A stretch of DNA of 6,793 nucleotides from Euryarchaeota archaeon UBA182 (GTDB taxonomy: Archaea > Thermoplasmatota > Poseidoniia > Poseidoniales > Thalassarchaeaceae), in the NCBI GenBank assembly GCA_002495675.1, contig DAGH01000009.1:11303-18095 (forward strand), in the 5' to 3' direction. Positions within the stretch are counted from its first letter, which is position 1; each line of letters begins with the position of its first letter. The position numbers and the translations under genes are program-made. The notes below the pieces were generated by a model. That model saw nothing but the letters and a program-made list of their open reading frames with translations. It searched no databases and had not been told where the DNA came from. Shown here piece after piece: positions 4,922-6,793 of the stretch.

Positions 4922-5770
4922 ATGGTCACCCATTTCTCGATCGGGCACTCCCCCGACCCAGATGACGCTTTCATGTTCTACGCAATGACGGAATCCCTCA
5001 TCGAAACCGGAGATAGGAGGTACGACCACGTGCTTGTGGACATCCAGACCCTCAACCAACAGGCCCTAGCAGGCGAGCACGACGTGAGCGCCGTATCCAT
5101 CCACTCTTACCCGACGATCGCAGAGGACTACGCCCTCATGAATTGTGGAGCGTCAATGGGAGAGGGATACGGCCCCATGATCATATCGAACGTCGAGTCG
5201 TCCGTCGATGAGGCAAAGAGGTCAACCATAGCGATTCCCGGGATGGGGACCTCCGCATACCTCACTCTCAGGCTCGCCCTTGGTGACGTCGACGTAGAGG
5301 TGATGCCCTTCGATGAGATACTTCCATCCGTGGCCTCAGGCAAGTCCACTCATGGCCTGATCATACACGAGGGTCAACTCACCTGGAAGGACGAGGGGGT
5401 CCACCTCGTCCTCGACCTCGGGGTCTGGTGGAACGAGAAAACGGGCCTACCGCTTCCCCTAGGCGGCAACGTGGTCCTAAGGAAGCATGGCATGGCCCTC
5501 TGTGCAGACATTACGAAGGACGTCAAGAACTCCATAGTGCATGCTATCGAGAACCCGGACTCAGCGCTATCATTCGCGAAGAAATGGGGAAGGGGGATCT
5601 CGGACGAAACCAACGAGAAATTCGTCGGGATGTACGTCAACCAGAGAACCATTGACTACGGTCCTGATGGGAGGGAAGCGGTCATGAAGTTCCTTGAGGA
5701 GGGACAGAGGATCGGACTCGTAGATCCAGGCTTCGATCCACGAGCCATCGATTTCATAGGCCGGCCATGA
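4922..5770 (+). CDS. mqnD: MqnD-type 1,4-dihydroxy-6-naphthoate synthase (menaquinone, futalosine pathway)
   Basis: A 282-residue member of the MqnD branch (COG2107), a periplasmic-binding-protein fold enzyme that converts cyclic de-hypoxanthine futalosine to 1,4-dihydroxy-6-naphthoate in the cytoplasm. Supporting motifs are: GHSPDPDDAFMFYA (8-21), the family's N-terminal SPxPxD site; DIQTLNQQA (40-48); VSAVSIHSY (55-63); GASMGEGYGPM (76-86), a substrate-contact loop; TIAIPGMGTSAYL (102-114); and IIHEGQ (147-152), whose H149 corresponds to the proposed catalytic His of Thermus MqnD. DLGVWW and TGLPLPLGGN follow. Length agrees with characterised enzymes (about 270-290). There is no signal peptide, which argues against a transport binding protein. 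The ATG at 4922 is chosen because TTTATA ends 21 nt upstream and the protein begins like its family. The DOHH-like gene follows after 13 nt; mqnA lies on the opposite strand beyond it. Confidence 0.9.
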   Translation: MVTHFSIGHSPDPDDAFMFYAMTESLIETGDRRYDHVLVDIQTLNQQALAGEHDVSAVSIHSYPTIAEDYALMNCGASMGEGYGPMIISNVESSVDEAKRSTIAIPGMGTSAYLTLRLALGDVDVEVMPFDEILPSVASGKSTHGLIIHEGQLTWKDEGVHLVLDLGVWWNEKTGLPLPLGGNVVLRKHGMALCADITKDVKNSIVHAIENPDSALSFAKKWGRGISDETNEKFVGMYVNQRTIDYGPDGREAVMKFLEEGQRIGLVDPGFDPRAIDFIGRP

Positions 5771-5774
5771 GGTG
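5769..5774 (+). promoter_or_regulatory. Shine-Dalgarno GAGGTG overlapping the mqnD stop
   Basis: GAGGTG matches the archaeal anti-Shine-Dalgarno complement GGAGGTGATC well and shares bases with the mqnD TGA (5768-5770). It lies nine nt before the ATG at 5784. This fixes the start of the DOHH-like gene and indicates co-transcription and probable translational coupling with mqnD. Confidence 0.65.
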
Positions 5775-5783
5775 GATTAAGAC

Positions 5784-6263
5784 ATGGAAAAGCCCGAAGT
5801 CTCCGAGTTCGACTCAGTCGATCCCGCCCCTGCCAGTGAGGTCTCATCCGTTAAGGAGCTACGCACCACAATCTGCGACGAAAGCGAACGCATGTTCCAG
5901 AGGATGCGCGCACTCTTCGCTCTCAGGAACATAGGTGGAAAGGATGCGGTGGAAGCACTTGCAGCGGCATATTCGTCAAAGTCGGCCCTGCTTAAGCATG
6001 AGATCGCCTACGTGATGGGGCAGATGCAGGACGCGCATGCCGTCCCCTACCTCATCGAGAGGCTGGAGGACATGGAAGAGGACCTCATGGTCAGGCACGA
6101 GGCCGCAGAGGCGCTCGGCGCCATCGGTGACAGGGTCGCTATGACCACGCTCGAGAGATTCGTGACAGACCCCGAGCCAGTCATATCAGAGTCCTGCGAG
6201 GTGGCCATCGACCTCTTGGAATACGTGGCATCGAAGTCACTGAACTACGGTGCCACGGAGTGA
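5784..6263 (+). CDS. dohh: Half-length deoxyhypusine hydroxylase (DOHH) homologue, HEAT-repeat
   Basis: A 159-residue all-helical HEAT-repeat protein. In eukaryotes DOHH is an O2-dependent diiron enzyme that hydroxylates deoxyhypusine on eIF5A. It is about 300 residues, made of two similar halves, each giving two His-Glu pairs. This protein has one such half. The pairs are H72-E73 in SALLKHEIAYVMGQMQDA and H105-E106 in MVRHEAAEALGAIGD, 33 residues apart, the same spacing as human H56/H89 and H207/H240 (from memory). RALFALRNIGG (42-52) and SESCEVAIDLLEY (135-147) match the human C-terminal half. SVDPAPA near the N-terminus (11-17) matches the linker between human halves. A homodimer could supply the four His-Glu pairs (inference). 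The ATG at 5784 has GAGGTG nine nt upstream. The 3' end overlaps mqnA by 19 bp. Generic HEAT/PBS-lyase repeats are the alternative, but the motif match is much more specific. Confidence 0.88.
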   Translation: MEKPEVSEFDSVDPAPASEVSSVKELRTTICDESERMFQRMRALFALRNIGGKDAVEALAAAYSSKSALLKHEIAYVMGQMQDAHAVPYLIERLEDMEEDLMVRHEAAEALGAIGDRVAMTTLERFVTDPEPVISESCEVAIDLLEYVASKSLNYGATE

Positions 6264-6793
6264 ATGCAACCCAACACCACGGACGGCTCCATGCCGCAGA
6301 CGTCCACGAGGAACCTGGAGAGGCCCTCAACGGACTCCTCGTCGAGGAGGTTCGAGACCTCTGAGAGGAAGTACTGGTCCATCCTATCCGGTGTGAGGCC
6401 GATCTTTCCCGCTGCCAACCGAACGACCTCCTCGCGCCTGCCCTGGTCCCCCAAGAAGGACCTGTAGTTCGCGACGAGCTCCGTCCTTGCTTCGACCATG
6501 AGTTCCTCATCCGCCGACCTGTGGGCGGCGAAGATGCCGAAGACCATGGGCAGCCCAGTTGTCCTGGTCCACTCAGCCCCAAGGTCTAGTTGCACCAAGG
6601 AGGGGTACTCCGATGCGGCACGCAGCGCACGATCCCCGATGAGGAGTGCGCCGTCGCATTGCTGGAGCATTGACTTGAGATCCGGACCCAAGTCGATGCA
6701 TCGGGGGTCCAACCCCTGCTCCCCGAGGTACCACCTCAACAGCCTCTTCGACGTGGATGAATCTGTTGGGAAGGCGATGTCCCTCATGTGGTC
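6245..6793 (-). CDS. mqnA: MqnA-type chorismate dehydratase, C-terminal portion (5' end beyond the right edge)
   Basis: The reading frame is open to the window edge (182 residues; Asp and His codons precede the ATG at 6787), so that ATG is internal. About 100 N-terminal residues of the usual roughly 280 lie outside. MqnA makes 3-enolpyruvyl-benzoate from chorismate, the first step of futalosine-dependent menaquinone synthesis, and shares the binding-protein fold with MqnD. Numbering from the edge, typical motifs are TDSSTS (10-15), GALLIGDRALR (about 48-58), DLGAEWTRTTGLPMVFGIF (70-88) and a helical C-terminus with ASGKIGLTPD-like and FLSEVSNLLDEES segments. The stop TAG (6245-6247) lies inside the 3' end of the convergent DOHH-like gene. 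Its own promoter is outside the window. Family assignment is firm from these motifs and from mqnD nearby. Confidence 0.88.
   Translation of the reverse strand, partial: DHMRDIAFPTDSSTSKRLLRWYLGEQGLDPRCIDLGPDLKSMLQQCDGALLIGDRALRAASEYPSLVQLDLGAEWTRTTGLPMVFGIFAAHRSADEELMVEARTELVANYRSFLGDQGRREEVVRLAAGKIGLTPDRMDQYFLSEVSNLLDEESVEGLSRFLVDVCGMEPSVVLGCIHSVAP

Noticed and set aside
4805..5770. Longer mqnD frame starting at 4805
   Set aside because: The extra 39 residues run across the TATA box and overlap the divergent small gene; the family N-terminus matches the ATG at 4922.
5784..6263. Reading the HEAT-repeat gene as a generic PBS-lyase/HEAT protein
   Set aside because: Generic repeats would not reproduce two KHE/RHE metal sites at 33-residue spacing together with GQMQDA, EALGAIGD, ESCEVA and the SVDPAP segment of DOHH.
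6181..6582. 133-codon Ser/Arg-rich minus-strand frame
   Set aside because: It is a frame-shifted shadow of mqnA, whose own frame carries clear family motifs.
1..6793. tRNA/rRNA genes, insertion sequences, CRISPR repeats, attachment sites, replication origin boxes
   Set aside because: None seen on either strand. The window is nearly fully coding, with intergenic gaps under about 120 bp and no repeated or inverted blocks beyond the intragenic duplication.

Overview
The window looks like a chromosomal segment of a euryarchaeon. My best guess is the marine Thermoplasmatota (Poseidoniales / Marine Group II type). The archaeal assignment rests on a two-subunit-type archaeal/eukaryotic primase small subunit, TATA boxes about 21-22 nt upstream of ATG codons with no leader, and Shine-Dalgarno motifs confined mainly to genes inside operons. 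Base composition is moderately GC-rich by eye and even throughout, with heavy use of AGG arginine codons, and no mobile elements, CRISPR arrays or RNA genes were seen. The lineage within archaea is inference.

Layout. (1) Bases 1-398, minus: the N-terminal part of methionyl-tRNA synthetase, running off the left edge. (2) 514-1560, plus: a DUF21/CBS (CNNM/CorB-type) membrane protein, diverging from metG. (3) 1564-4835, minus: a four-gene run reading right to left: a 64-residue unknown protein, the primase small subunit priS, a soluble protein with poly-proline tracts and one EF-hand, and a four-helix membrane protein with a long charged N-terminus. Gaps are 9 to about 65 nt. This run converges on the CNNM gene with a 3-nt gap. 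(4) 4922-6263, plus: mqnD (futalosine-pathway menaquinone synthesis), then 13 nt later a half-length deoxyhypusine hydroxylase (DOHH) homologue. (5) 6245-6793, minus: the C-terminal two thirds of mqnA, convergent with and overlapping the DOHH gene by 19 bp, running off the right edge.

How the genes fit together. mqnD and mqnA encode two enzymes of the same menaquinone pathway on either side of the DOHH gene. DOHH in eukaryotes finishes the hypusine modification of translation factor eIF5A, which relieves ribosome stalling at proline runs. The protein here carries one of the two DOHH halves, with two His-Glu metal-ligand pairs at exactly the eukaryotic 33-residue spacing. The same window encodes a protein with runs of eight and seven prolines, a candidate client of hypusinated aIF5A. 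The 4836-4921 intergenic region holds one TATA element that could drive both mqnD-DOHH (leaderless) and the priS operon (leadered).

The most noteworthy item is the archaeal half-DOHH. Second are the poly-proline/EF-hand protein with a tandem 46-residue C-terminal repeat and its unknown membrane-protein neighbour in the primase operon.
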